Below, piece by piece: positions 1 to 11,715 of a DNA stretch of 64,000 nt. Below the pieces are notes generated by a model that saw nothing but the letters and a program-made list of their open reading frames with translations, had not been told where the DNA came from and searched no databases. The DNA comes from Alphaproteobacteria bacterium (GTDB lineage: Bacteria; Pseudomonadota; Alphaproteobacteria; DSM-16000; Inquilinaceae). The stretch is from the NCBI GenBank assembly GCA_028281925.1, contig JANQIX010000012.1:17568-81567 (forward strand). Reading direction: 5' to 3'. Made by a program: the position numbers and the translations under genes. Each line of letters starts with the position of its first letter. Position 1 is the stretch's first letter.

Positions 1-410
1 TCATGCTCCGCGGCCAGCAGCAGATTGGCGATCGTGGCTTCGCCTTCGCCTTTCAGCACACAGTCGATCGCACCGTTGCCGTGCTCGAGGAACTCGTGCG
101 CCGTGAACGAGGCACTGTGCCCGCCGACGAAGATGAAGCAGTGCGGCAGGTCCAGCTTCGTGGCCTTCGAGAGATCGACGATCTCCGGCACATTGGCGAG
201 ATAGTTGCACGAGAACGCGATGGCATCCGGCTGGAAGTCGCGGACCAGCTTGAAATAGGCCTTGTGGCTCTCGACCTGCAGGTCGATCAGCCGCACCTCA
301 TGCCCGGCGCGGCGCGCCGCTTCGGCCACAAGCTCCAGGCCCAGGGGCTCCAGGCGCAGGAAGATCTTGGTGTACATCAGCGGTCCGGGATGGACGCATA
401 GCAGCTTCAT
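1..410 (-). CDS. hpnR: B12-binding radical SAM protein, HpnR-like (hopanoid C-3 methylase), C-terminus beyond the window
   Basis: Reading the minus strand from an ATG at 410, an open frame runs off the window edge, so only about 136 N-terminal residues are seen. It begins MKLLCVHPGPLMYTKIFLRL and continues with an alternating beta/alpha pattern: RRAGHEVRLIDLQ, then DAIAFSCNYLANVPEIVDL, then FIFVGGHSASFTAHEFLEHG and IDCVLKGEGEATI. That is the cobalamin-binding fold at the N-terminus of B12-dependent radical SAM enzymes; the radical SAM CxxxCxxC domain would lie outside the window. From memory the wording is closest to HpnR, which methylates hopanoids at C-3. Other B12/radical SAM methyltransferases share the fold, so the family is firmer than the exact substrate. 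It is the last visible gene of a minus-strand run. Confidence 0.6.
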   Translation of the reverse strand, partial: MKLLCVHPGPLMYTKIFLRLEPLGLELVAEAARRAGHEVRLIDLQVESHKAYFKLVRDFQPDAIAFSCNYLANVPEIVDLSKATKLDLPHCFIFVGGHSASFTAHEFLEHGNGAIDCVLKGEGEATIANLLLAAEH

Positions 411-545
411 CGGCCTGGCGCTCCTGACCCAGCGGGTGGTCTGTTAACGGAAAGGGACGACGTTACCACTGCCCGTTAACCATGCCGAACGGAAATGCCG
501 ACGGCACAACTTGTCGCAAGGGCGGTCAGACGCCGCAGGATGGCG

Positions 546-1667
<1,122 letters not shown>

Positions 1668-1717
1668 CCTCGGATCCCTTACCGATCGCATGAGAGGGAG
1701 ATGGGAATGCGGTTTCA

Positions 1718-2617
1718 TCAGGCAAGCCCGGGCCCACGCCGGTCCCGATCGACAAGCCGCACGACCGTCAGGCCGGTTTGCCGGCGATAGCCGGTGACCG
1801 GTCCGAGATCCGGCACGATCGACCAGTCGGCAATCAGGGCGCGCGCCCTTTCGCATGCCGCCAGATCCATATCGAGGGTCCGCAGCCGGCCGTGTCGGGA
1901 CCAAGTCAGGCGCTCGCCATCCCGCCAGGTGGTTTCGTAGAGCATAGAAATTGTCGGCGCCGGCGGCCGGCCGGTGGCAAACAGCAGATGCGACGGCAGG
2001 TTGTCGTCGAAGATCAGCCAGCGGAAGCCGCGCGCCCACGCCTCGCAGACGCGGGCAGCCTGATCGACATGGTCGTCGAAGAACCCCATCGCGCCTTCGG
2101 CGTGGATCGGCGGCAGGTCGCCATCGCGCCAGTCGCCGAGGCGATAGTCGATATCGTCGGCCCGGTGGGCGAGGGCGTCATGCGTGATGTCGAAGGTGAC
2201 GATGCGCGCGTCGGGCGCAGCCTGGCGGAACAGCCAGGCCGACTGCCCGCGATGGGTCCCGCTCTCAACGATCAGGTGCGGGCACAAGAGGCGAGTCAGC
2301 GCGAATAGCCACGCACAGGTGTTGAAGCGGCTGCCGCTGGCGTTGTCGGCGATAGGCCGTTTCGGATAGATCCTGAGGAAGCGCCGTATCGCAGGCCCGG
2401 CGTGGCCCGCCGACGGGATCGGGAGCCATGGGTTGGCGCCAAGCCAGCCGGTGATCGTGCCGGTCATCGCGGCGGCTAGCCGCGCAATCTGGCGGGGCCC
2501 GACCGGGCCATCCACCATCTCCGGATCATCCGCATGCAGAAGTTGGACCATGGCGTGAGCGGTAGCGTAGCCGCCCCGGCAATGCCAGACCTCCGTGCCT
2601 TTCGCGTCGCGGATCAT
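1718..2617 (-). CDS. Class I SAM-dependent methyltransferase-like protein
   Basis: A 299-residue protein whose central part reads LIVESGTHRGQSAWLFRQ followed by RIVTFDITHDAL. This looks like the nucleotide-binding loop and second strand of a Rossmann methyltransferase fold, as in cephalosporin-hydroxylase-like or Methyltransf_24 proteins. A later FFDDHVDQAARV and WLIFDDNLPSH segment fits the acidic strand of that fold. No substrate can be named. It starts about 22 bp after the metF stop codon on the same strand and is probably cotranscribed with metF; a strong inverted repeat fills the junction. Membership of the metF transcript might hint at a role in methyl metabolism, but that is inference only. 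Confidence 0.55.
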   Translation of the reverse strand: MIRDAKGTEVWHCRGGYATAHAMVQLLHADDPEMVDGPVGPRQIARLAAAMTGTITGWLGANPWLPIPSAGHAGPAIRRFLRIYPKRPIADNASGSRFNTCAWLFALTRLLCPHLIVESGTHRGQSAWLFRQAAPDARIVTFDITHDALAHRADDIDYRLGDWRDGDLPPIHAEGAMGFFDDHVDQAARVCEAWARGFRWLIFDDNLPSHLLFATGRPPAPTISMLYETTWRDGERLTWSRHGRLRTLDMDLAACERARALIADWSIVPDLGPVTGYRRQTGLTVVRLVDRDRRGPGLA

Positions 2618-2619
2618 CC

Positions 2620-2641
2620 AGGAGCCGGCGCAACGGCTCCT
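2620..2641 (-). repeat. Perfect 8-bp inverted repeat at the metF/methyltransferase junction
   Basis: AGGAGCCG and CGGCTCCT are separated by six bases. The repeat overlaps the metF stop codon and sits just before the methyltransferase start. In the transcript, the arm next to the stop also contains the only good AGGAG ribosome-binding sequence, so the hairpin could reduce coupling of the downstream gene. There is no U run, so a standard terminator is unlikely. Confidence 0.45.
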
Positions 2642-3587
2642 AATTGGCGGTCTGCGGCATGGGCAGATGGCCGAAGCGCGCGCAGAGATCTTCCACCAGC
2701 TGACCCTGGTTCAGGGTGTAGATGTGAAACACTGATTCGCCGTGCCGCAGCAGCGTGTCGATCAGTTCGCAGGCCACATCAAGGGCTAGGGCACGTACCG
2801 CTGCGGCGTCCCCCGTGACCTTGGCGAACCGGTTGGCCAGCGCTGTCGGCACCGAGGCGCCGCATTTCCCGGCGAACTCGCGTGCTTTGTCGAAGTTCGA
2901 TATGGGCAGCAGTCCTGGGACGAGTGGGCGGTCGATCCCCGCAGCACGCGTCCGGTCGCGAAACCTCAAGAACACCGCCGGATCGAAGAAGAACTGCGTG
3001 ATGGCACGAGCGGCACCGGCATCCATCTTGCGCTTCAGGGCGTCAAGATCCGCAGCCGCGCTCTCGGCTTGTGGATGCACCTCCGGATAGGCGCCGACCG
3101 AAATGTCGAAATCGGCGATCCGGCGCAGGCCCGCCACGAGATCGGAGGCATAAGCGTAGCCCTCAGGATGGGGCAGATAGGTTTCGCCCGGCCCCTCGGG
3201 CGGGTCGCCGCGCAGGGCGACCAGCCGGCGAATGCCCATCGCATGGTACTCACGGGCGATGGCGTCCACCTCTTGCCGAGGGGCTCCGATGCACGTGAGA
3301 TGCGCGGCCGCCGGCACCGGCGCTTCCCGCACCAGACTGGCAACGATATCCCGCGTAACCGCCCGGGTGGAGCCGCCGGCACCATAAGTGACGGAGATGA
3401 AGCTGGGGCGAAGGGCGGTCAGTCGCTTAACGGTGCCGCGGAACTGTGCTTCGCCCTTGTCGGTGCGCGGCGGGAATACCTCGAAGCTGAACCGCACGGC
3501 GTCCCCGGTGCCCGAGCCTGTTGCCGATGAAGAGGCGGCCGGGGCAATGGGCGATGGGGTCGGGTCAGCGTTCGCAAGCATCAGCAT
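2640..3587 (-). CDS. metF: 5,10-methylenetetrahydrofolate reductase
   Basis: MetF reduces 5,10-methylene-THF to 5-methyl-THF with FAD, supplying the methyl donor for MetH, which is encoded divergently next door. Family hallmarks are clear: FSFEVFPPRTDKGEAQF near residue 35 (catalytic Glu region), FISVTYGAGGSTR, LTCIGAPRQEVDAIAREY, LVALRGDPPEG, GAYPEVHPQAES and ITQFFFDPAVFLRF. The start at 3587 (MLMLANADPTPSP) gives 315 residues, close to the usual 290-310; the frame continues upstream through low-complexity residues and over the putative operator, which would be unusual. The metF-metH divergent arrangement and shared palindrome point to joint control by a methionine-cycle regulator. Confidence 0.95.
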   Translation of the reverse strand: MLMLANADPTPSPIAPAASSSATGSGTGDAVRFSFEVFPPRTDKGEAQFRGTVKRLTALRPSFISVTYGAGGSTRAVTRDIVASLVREAPVPAAAHLTCIGAPRQEVDAIAREYHAMGIRRLVALRGDPPEGPGETYLPHPEGYAYASDLVAGLRRIADFDISVGAYPEVHPQAESAAADLDALKRKMDAGAARAITQFFFDPAVFLRFRDRTRAAGIDRPLVPGLLPISNFDKAREFAGKCGASVPTALANRFAKVTGDAAAVRALALDVACELIDTLLRHGESVFHIYTLNQGQLVEDLCARFGHLPMPQTAN

Positions 3588-3676
3588 TCCATAACCATTG
3601 TTCGTTAGTGTCTTACCTGCGCCCGTTCCGCCCGGGCCTGCGGTGAGGATTCCACGGCAATCAGGCTTGCATGTCA

Positions 3677-3696
3677 ATATAAAGATATGTTTATGT
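3677..3696. promoter_or_regulatory. Putative SahR-type operator between metF and metH
   Basis: ATATAAAGATATGTTTATGT is an imperfect 20-bp palindrome in an otherwise GC-rich gap between the divergent metF and metH genes. It resembles, from memory, the ATATAAA/TTTATAT-type palindromes predicted for the ArsR-family regulator SahR, which responds to S-adenosylhomocysteine and controls metF/metH in alphaproteobacteria. The regulator gene itself is not in the window, so the assignment is inference from the motif and location. Confidence 0.55.
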
Positions 3697-3772
3697 TTCC
3701 TTACGAAGATGCTGCCCCTCGGTCGGCGGCAATGTGCATAGGCTGACGGATCGAATGGGGATGGCACGAGGC

Positions 3773-4827
3773 ATGGGTGATCGGACTGAAGCTCTGGAGG
3801 CCGCAGCCTCGCAGCGCATCCTGCTGCTGGACGGGGCCATGGGCACGATGATCCAGCAGCATGAGCTGGGGGAAGACGACTACCGCGGATCCCGCTTCGC
3901 CGACTGGGGGCAGCCGCTGAAGGGGGACAACGACCTGCTTATCCTCACCCAGCCGGAGATCATCGGCGCGATCCACCGTGCGTATCTGGACGCCGGCGCC
4001 GACATCCTTGAGACGAACACCTTCAATGCCACGTCGATCTCTCAGGCGGATTACGGCCTGTCGGATCTCGCCTACGAACTGAACCGCGAAGGCGCGCGGA
4101 TCGCGCGGGAAGCCGCCGACGCCAAGACGGCGGAGACCCCCGACCGGCCGCGGTTCGTCGCCGGTGCTCTGGGCCCGACCAACCGCACGGCCTCCATCTC
4201 GCCGGACGTGGAGGACGCGGGCGCGCGCAACGTGACGTTCGAAGATCTGCGTGTTGCCTATGCCGAGGCGGCGAGGGGCCTGATCGATGGCGGTTCCGAC
4301 ATTCTGTTGGTGGAGACGGTGTTCGACACGCTGAACGCCAAGGCGGCCCTGTTCGCCATCGATGAGTTGTTCGAAGACCTGGGCGCAACGCTGCCCGTGA
4401 TGATTTCCGGGACGATCACGGACCTGTCCGGGCGCACGCTGTCGGGCCAGACGACCGGTGCCTTCTGGCATTCGGTGCGCCACGCCAAGCCGTTCGCCGT
4501 CGGCCTCAACTGCGCTCTCGGCGCGGCGGAGCTGCGCGCCCATGTGGCGGAACTGGCGCGCATTGCCGATACGCGGGTTAGTGCCTATCCCAATGCCGGG
4601 CTGCCCAACGCCTTTGGCGGCTATGACGAGACACCGGACCAGACAGCGGCGCATCTCGGCGAATGGGCGCAGTCGGGCATCGTCAATATGGTCGGCGGCT
4701 GCTGCGGGACTACGCCCGACCATATCCGGGCCATCGCCGAGGCCATCGAGGGCATGCCGCCCCGAGAAATCCCCGAAAAACCCCGGCGGCTGCGGCTGTC
4801 AGGCCTGGAGGCGTTCGAACTCGTCCA

Positions 4828-4831
<4 letters not shown>
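3773..4831 (+). CDS. metH: Methionine synthase, homocysteine-binding subunit (MetH N-terminal module)
   Basis: This is the first half of a split cobalamin-dependent methionine synthase. It is a homocysteine S-methyltransferase barrel: [14 protein letters not shown] near the N-terminus, [13 protein letters not shown], then the zinc ligands GLNCALG and the late [11 protein letters not shown] motif. It covers only the homocysteine module of the roughly 1,230-residue E. coli enzyme. I chose ATG 3773 ([14 protein letters not shown]), about 350 residues; in-frame ATGs at 3734, 3755 and 3761 are possible and no ribosome-binding site clearly decides. Its stop overlaps the next start (ATGA), implying tight translational coupling and 1:1 subunits. 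Such splitting is known in alphaproteobacteria. Confidence 0.93.
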
Positions 4832-7494
<2,663 letters not shown>

Positions 7495-7506
7495 CGGTGG
7501 CCGGGC

Positions 7507-8139
7507 CTAGCGCCTGAGTGCGTCGAGCAGGCCGCCGACCATGCCCAGCAGCTGGGTGGCGATGGACGCTCCGGCCGGCGGGGCCGAAGAGACGGGCTGG
7601 CCCTGCAGCGCCACCGATGAAGCGTCTGGCGCCCGGCTCTCCACCACTTCATACGCATTGCCGTAAGTGTCGCCCATCTGCAGCTGCAGCTGGTAGTTCA
7701 GGTGTTCGGTCACCGCGACGTCGGAGTCCCGCGTGACCTTGACGTAGTAGGTGCCGGGGTCGAGCGTGACGAAGATGGCACCCGGCGTGTAGGACTCGTC
7801 GTCGTCGATCTCGATCGGCGTGAATTCCAGCGCGGCGTCTTCACTGTTGTCGCCGAGCTTGGTGTTCAGATCGTTGTAGATCTCGATATTGACGCCGTCG
7901 TTGATGGCATAGGTCAGCTGCATCTCGCCGCGCGAGGTTACGTTGAACTTGTAATAGTCCACCGTGTCGCCGTCATGCAGCGCCGTGATCAGGTTCAGCC
8001 GGCTGTCGTTGATGTTGACGAGGCCGATATCCCGAGCGTTCGCCGGCTTCTCGTCGATGTTCTGAATGTCCTGCGTCTGCTTCTGCCAGAAGGCCGCTTC
8101 GCGCTCGACGTATTGAAAGTCCTGAATGCTCGGTGCCAT
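7507..8139 (-). CDS. Hypothetical protein with PPC-like beta-sandwich domain
   Basis: A 210-residue protein convergent with metH. The middle (about residues 45-155) reads like a bacterial pre-peptidase C-terminal (PPC) domain: ALHDGDTVDYYKFNVTSRGE, then NIEIYNDLNTKLGDN and FVTLDPGTYYVKVTRDSD. PPC domains are beta-sandwiches usually attached to secreted proteases or surface proteins. Here no catalytic domain and no signal peptide are present; the N-terminus (MAPSIQDFQYVEREAAFWQK) is polar, and the C-terminus ends in a short hydrophobic helix. It could travel by a signal-less secretion route, but nothing in the sequence proves this. A G-rich GGGGGTGGGG tract precedes the start. Confidence 0.6.
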   Translation of the reverse strand: MAPSIQDFQYVEREAAFWQKQTQDIQNIDEKPANARDIGLVNINDSRLNLITALHDGDTVDYYKFNVTSRGEMQLTYAINDGVNIEIYNDLNTKLGDNSEDAALEFTPIEIDDDESYTPGAIFVTLDPGTYYVKVTRDSDVAVTEHLNYQLQLQMGDTYGNAYEVVESRAPDASSVALQGQPVSSAPPAGASIATQLLGMVGGLLDALRR

Positions 8140-8208
8140 GGCCCCACCCCCGACCGTTGCCGGACTGTACCGGGCGGATGGTCACCAAGCCGTTAACTCT
8201 GAGCGTGG

Positions 8209-8240
8209 GGCGGCAGCACCGTGTGACCGGTACTGCCGCC
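8209..8240 (-). repeat. 8-bp inverted repeat between two small minus-strand genes
   Basis: GGCGGCAG and CTGCCGCC are separated by 16 bases in the gap between the 77-residue gene and the PPC-like gene. There is no U run on either strand. It may be a weak terminator or only a stem in the leader of the PPC-like gene. Confidence 0.3.
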
Positions 8241-8313
8241 TATCGATACAGGGGGTCGTTGGTCGGGGTTGCGGCGCCGCCGCCTCCGTCGATTGGTACC
8301 GACACCGGCGCGG

Positions 8314-8547
8314 TCACGCTACGCTGTGCTGGCCCTCATCGCCGTGCTGGGCGGCGTGCAGCATGGCAATCGCCCGGTCGATCGATGGACGAAGCGTCTC
8401 GATGGCCTGGTCCTCAGGCAAACCGGCGACGCTCTCGGCCTCCACCTCCGCCGACCACCGGCCGTCGGTCAGGATGATCGTCTGGTCCGTCGTCCGCACC
8501 CGGATGTCTTCGGGCACGAGGCGGCGCGCAATGATGGCTGTCTCCAT
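8314..8547 (-). CDS. Small hypothetical protein, 77 residues
   Basis: METAIIARRLVPEDIRVRTT begins a short acidic protein with no recognised domain, signal or membrane segment. The start is supported by AAGGGA seven bases upstream. Composition is coding-like and matches the neighbours. It lies between the PPC-like gene and the glycosyltransferase, all on the minus strand. I do not recognise the family. Confidence 0.5.
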   Translation of the reverse strand: METAIIARRLVPEDIRVRTTDQTIILTDGRWSAEVEAESVAGLPEDQAIETLRPSIDRAIAMLHAAQHGDEGQHSVA

Positions 8548-8613
8548 AGCCGTATCCCTTCTTGTCTCTGCCGCGGGCGCGGCGTCTTCACTAGACAGTT
8601 ACTTAGGGGGTGA

Positions 8614-8634
8614 CAGCACCATGACAAGGTGCTG
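8614..8634 (-). repeat. 7-bp inverted repeat downstream of the glycosyltransferase
   Basis: CAGCACC and GGTGCTG flank seven bases, shortly after the stop of the family 2 glycosyltransferase read on the minus strand. No T tract follows, so it is at most a weak or Rho-assisted stop signal. Confidence 0.3.
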
Positions 8635-8689
8635 ACGGGATGGAGAACGTAGAAACCTCAGCGCCTATTCCAAGGTCACACCGATGTGA

Positions 8690-9445
8690 TCACTTGCGCT
8701 CCAGGTTCGCCTTCAGATAGGACAGGATCGGGTAGAGTGCGGCCATCATCGCGATGACGAAACCGTACTGTCCCTCTCGATAACCGCGGCGGGCCACGTA
8801 GCATTTCCAGAAGCGCGAGAAGATGCGGCGCACGTTCTGGCCGAAGCGCCCGATATCGCCGCTGGCGCGGAGGTCGGCGGCGCGCGCCGACGTGTAGCGA
8901 TCGAGCCGCAGCAGCATGTCGGAAACGTCGCGATGGGCGAAATGCACCATGGGCTGCGACAGTTCGCCCTTGGTGCCCGAAAGTTCCAAGGCGGGGTGCA
9001 CGCGCTGTTCGCCCCAGCGCTTGCAGCCGCGGGCAAACAGCCGCTCCGTCGCCCGCACGCCCCAAGCCGCTCCCCAGCCGTGCCGCACCAGCCGGTCGCC
9101 GATATAGTTGTCGAAGGGGATGCGGAAATGGCCGGGCTCCGCCGTAGCGATGGTCTCGCGGATCTCCGCGGCCAGGTCCGGCGTCACCCGTTCGTCGGCA
9201 TCCACCTCCAGGATCCAGTCGCCGGTGCAGGCATCGATACCGGCATTGCGCCGGGCCCCCTCGATCTCCCAGCCGCCTTCGACGATGCGGTCGGCGAACC
9301 GCTCGGCAATCGCCTTGGAGCCGTCGGTGCAGCGGTCCAGCACGACGACCGTCTCGTCGGCGAAGGCGAGCGCCTCCAGGCAGTCGGCCAGCTGATGTTC
9401 TTCGTTATGGGCGACGACCAAGGCCGACAGGCGCGGGGCTGGCAT
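8690..9445 (-). CDS. Family 2 glycosyltransferase (WaaE/KdtX-like)
   Basis: A 251-residue GT-A fold enzyme predicted to add a sugar to a surface glycan. It opens with RLSALVVAHNEEHQLADCLE, the usual nucleotide-sugar start, followed by ADETVVVLDRCTDGSKAIAE and the metal-binding DxD-type WILEVDADERVTPDL near residue 80. EGARRNAGIDACTGDW and the C-terminal aromatic region fit the LPS core beta-glucosyltransferase group (WaaE). Substrate and acceptor are unknown. It sits alone just outside the AT-rich patch and the acyl-sugar cluster, so it might contribute to the same glycan. Confidence 0.8.
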   Translation of the reverse strand: MPAPRLSALVVAHNEEHQLADCLEALAFADETVVVLDRCTDGSKAIAERFADRIVEGGWEIEGARRNAGIDACTGDWILEVDADERVTPDLAAEIRETIATAEPGHFRIPFDNYIGDRLVRHGWGAAWGVRATERLFARGCKRWGEQRVHPALELSGTKGELSQPMVHFAHRDVSDMLLRLDRYTSARAADLRASGDIGRFGQNVRRIFSRFWKCYVARRGYREGQYGFVIAMMAALYPILSYLKANLERK

Positions 9446-9680
9446 GGCAAGGCTCTGCAGACGGGACTGGTGACCAAGAGGCGCCGCGATCCTAGCCGGG
9501 CGCTTGGCCGGTCGCCAGAGGGCGGGCGTGACGATGGTGAGTTACGCACAGGATCAGCCGCGGTGACGGCAACTTCCGGCCATGCCTCATCTGTCCAAGA
9601 TCCCGCAATCTCTCACTTCGCAGCGCAAGGTTGGAAGACTGAAATATGATGTTTGCAAATCGAATCTCGTCAAATCCATA

Positions 9681-10172
9681 TTACGTGCGGGTTTCAGCAA
9701 TCATTTTTACTGCTCCATAATGATCCTGTAATTCAAAACCAATATACTCTAGCATCTTCATAACTTGCGCTAGGCAAAGAGAGAGATCATTGCAAATGTC
9801 ATCCATCTCAATCTTGCTTGCGCCCTGCTGGGAAGGTGTGAGAGTCTCGTAACTCTTAGTTATCGAGGACCATTTTGACACCAAAATTTCCATCCGTTTT
9901 TCGATTGCTTGAAGTACGGATAACTCAGATTGACTTAACTTTTCTGATAGCTCTTGACGGGTGATCTTCTTTGCGACTCGCCCACTCGTAGTGTGAACCA
10001 AGGCGTCTCCCGACGTAGATGAAGTAATTTTCTCATCGTAGTCTCTTTTCGCACTCGAATCGACTTGACCAGATCTTCGGAATTTGGCCCAGGTGTCATA
10101 CACGCTGTCAACCAGCCGAACAGCCGACGAGATTGTCTTTACCGCGAGTGAGGCGCCATCCAGATCCATCAT
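9681..10172 (-). CDS. Hypothetical helical protein in an AT-rich patch
   Basis: A 163-residue protein starting MMDLDGASLAVKTISSAVRL, with AAGG upstream. It is predicted mostly helical, with heptad-like stretches (residues 70-110, ELSEKLSQSELSVLQAIEKR) and no signal peptide or membrane segment. Base composition is far more AT-rich than the neighbours and codon use differs (many AT-ending codons), which suggests recent transfer. I do not recognise the family; its N-terminus faintly recalls small helical proteins found in defence or toxin loci, but no partner gene is present. Confidence 0.5.
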   Translation of the reverse strand: MMDLDGASLAVKTISSAVRLVDSVYDTWAKFRRSGQVDSSAKRDYDEKITSSTSGDALVHTTSGRVAKKITRQELSEKLSQSELSVLQAIEKRMEILVSKWSSITKSYETLTPSQQGASKIEMDDICNDLSLCLAQVMKMLEYIGFELQDHYGAVKMIAETRT

Positions 10173-10608
10173 CCCATGCCTTATAGATTTACACAGCCGA
10201 CGCTCGACGCTTCGAGAATATCAGGGGTTTCTCAAAACTTGAACCATGGAAAATTCTCGAAGACACCATGAACATCCCATATTGGCTTCAAACAACTCAA
10301 ACGACAGAATAAATAAGGACGATCCTGACCGTGTTACGCGATCTGTCCTTGAATTCGGACACTCAAATTGCTCGGCGCAGACGAATCGGTAGCCTGATTT
10401 CAGGTAGTGGATGGGCGGACAACTCGGCGCATCTAAGGAGAAGAACTGGGATCTAGGAGGCTTTCACTGCCGTTCCGTCCACATGTGCCTAGTAGGAGTC
10501 CTCGATTTAATCAAGCCAGGTTCGAGGGTCGCCATGCATTGACACGGACTTGCTGAGAGGACTCTGTCCATAATGATCGGCTTTTGGGTAACGGATATGC
10601 CTTCGCGC
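10173..10608. other. AT-rich non-coding stretch next to the orphan gene
   Basis: About 436 bases without a convincing gene. Composition remains low in GC until about 10,550, continuing the patch that starts near 9,560. Only tiny open frames occur. No terminal inverted repeats, transposase fragment or tRNA was recognised, so it is described as probable foreign or degraded DNA. Confidence 0.5.
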
Positions 10609-11715
10609 TCATGAGTCCAACCTCGAGAGCGGGCGCGTGTCGCTGCAGCCGCGGAGTTCGGCGGCCGGCAGGCGGCCGTCGATGCGGAAGGTGCGGCCGG
10701 GGCGGCCGCAGGGGCAGTCGTCGGTGCCGGTCACTGAGCCCAGGTCTTCCGTCAGCAGGCAGTGGCCCGGATAACTCCTGGGCAAGAGGCTCATCACCTG
10801 GATCAGGCCCTGTTCGCCCGGCGTGGCGGGCCGCAGGGTTGTCGGGTCGCGGATCAGGATGTCGGAGAAGACGGGGGTATGCAGGCGGCCGGCCTCGCAT
10901 TCCATGAAGATTGCACCGACCTGTTCGATCATGCCGTAATAGTTGTGGATGGCAGTCAGGCCGAAGGTCTCGGTCAGGCGCCCGCGGAACTCGGCATTCG
11001 AGACCGCGAGATCCGCCAGGCGCTTCCAGCCACCGCCATGGATCAGGATGGCGGGGCCGAGATCGATCCGGCGGCCGGCGGCCTGGGCCGCTTGGTAGAG
11101 ATGCTGCCAGACGACGAAGGTGAAGCCGAACACCAGCTTCGTTTCGCCGTGATGGCGCGCGAGGAAGGTGTCGAGCGCGTCCCAGTCCGGCGCCATGTTG
11201 GGGCCCAGCAGGTGGAGATGGTCGCGGCCGAAGGTGCTGAAGCCGCGGACGGCGGCGGCCCGGGCCGACGCGGCACCGCCGGTTCCCGCGGCTTCGCGCG
11301 CATCGACGATGATCATCGGCAGGCGCTTCGGACCGATGAAGGGTTTGACGACGGCGACCAGCGCCCTGGAAAGGTCGGCGGCGGTCGGCCGGTCGAGCGC
11401 GATGCGGGAGACCGCCTGACCGCTGGTGCCGCTGGAGGTCAGCACCTGAGCGACCTCGGCGTCCGGCACGCTCTGCAGGGGCGCCACCTTGAACAGGCTG
11501 GCAGGCAGATAGGGCACGGCGTCCAGCGTGGAGGCCGGCGCGGCCCCCTGACCGACGGCATCCAGAATGGCGCGGTAGCCGGCACAATTCTGCCGATGAT
11601 GCTGCGTCAGCCGGTTCAGGTGGCGGCACAGCATCTCGTCCTTTGCCGTTGCCGGCTGGCCGAACGGATCGACGGCGAACGGGTCGATCTCCGGCAGGGC
11701 GGCGGGCGCCGTCAT
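10609..11715 (-). CDS. LuxE/PaaK-family acyl-protein synthetase
   Basis: A 368-residue adenylate-forming enzyme of the LuxE type, which activates an acyl group with ATP and holds it as a thioester or passes it on. Visible features are VPYLPASLFKVAPL, the phosphate loop QVLTSSGTSGQAVSRIALDR, LHLLGPNMAPDW, ILIHGGGWKRL, FGLTAIHNYYGMIEQVGAIF and the C-terminal GLIQVMSLLPRSYPGH and TEDLG, all typical of PF04443. The start at 11715 overlaps the ligase stop (ATGA); the longer frame upstream is shadow. In operon with the AMP ligase and the acyl carrier protein, it probably handles the acyl group used to decorate an amino sugar. Confidence 0.85.
   Translation of the reverse strand: MTAPAALPEIDPFAVDPFGQPATAKDEMLCRHLNRLTQHHRQNCAGYRAILDAVGQGAAPASTLDAVPYLPASLFKVAPLQSVPDAEVAQVLTSSGTSGQAVSRIALDRPTAADLSRALVAVVKPFIGPKRLPMIIVDAREAAGTGGAASARAAAVRGFSTFGRDHLHLLGPNMAPDWDALDTFLARHHGETKLVFGFTFVVWQHLYQAAQAAGRRIDLGPAILIHGGGWKRLADLAVSNAEFRGRLTETFGLTAIHNYYGMIEQVGAIFMECEAGRLHTPVFSDILIRDPTTLRPATPGEQGLIQVMSLLPRSYPGHCLLTEDLGSVTGTDDCPCGRPGRTFRIDGRLPAAELRGCSDTRPLSRLDS

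Noticed and set aside
8670..8695. TCACACCGATGTGA near the glycosyltransferase stop as a CRP-type site
   Set aside because: The half-sites are in the opposite order to TGTGA-N6-TCACA, and it overlaps a coding end.
10173..10608. Insertion-sequence remnant in the AT-rich patch
   Set aside because: No terminal inverted repeats, target-site duplication or transposase-like translation could be recognised.
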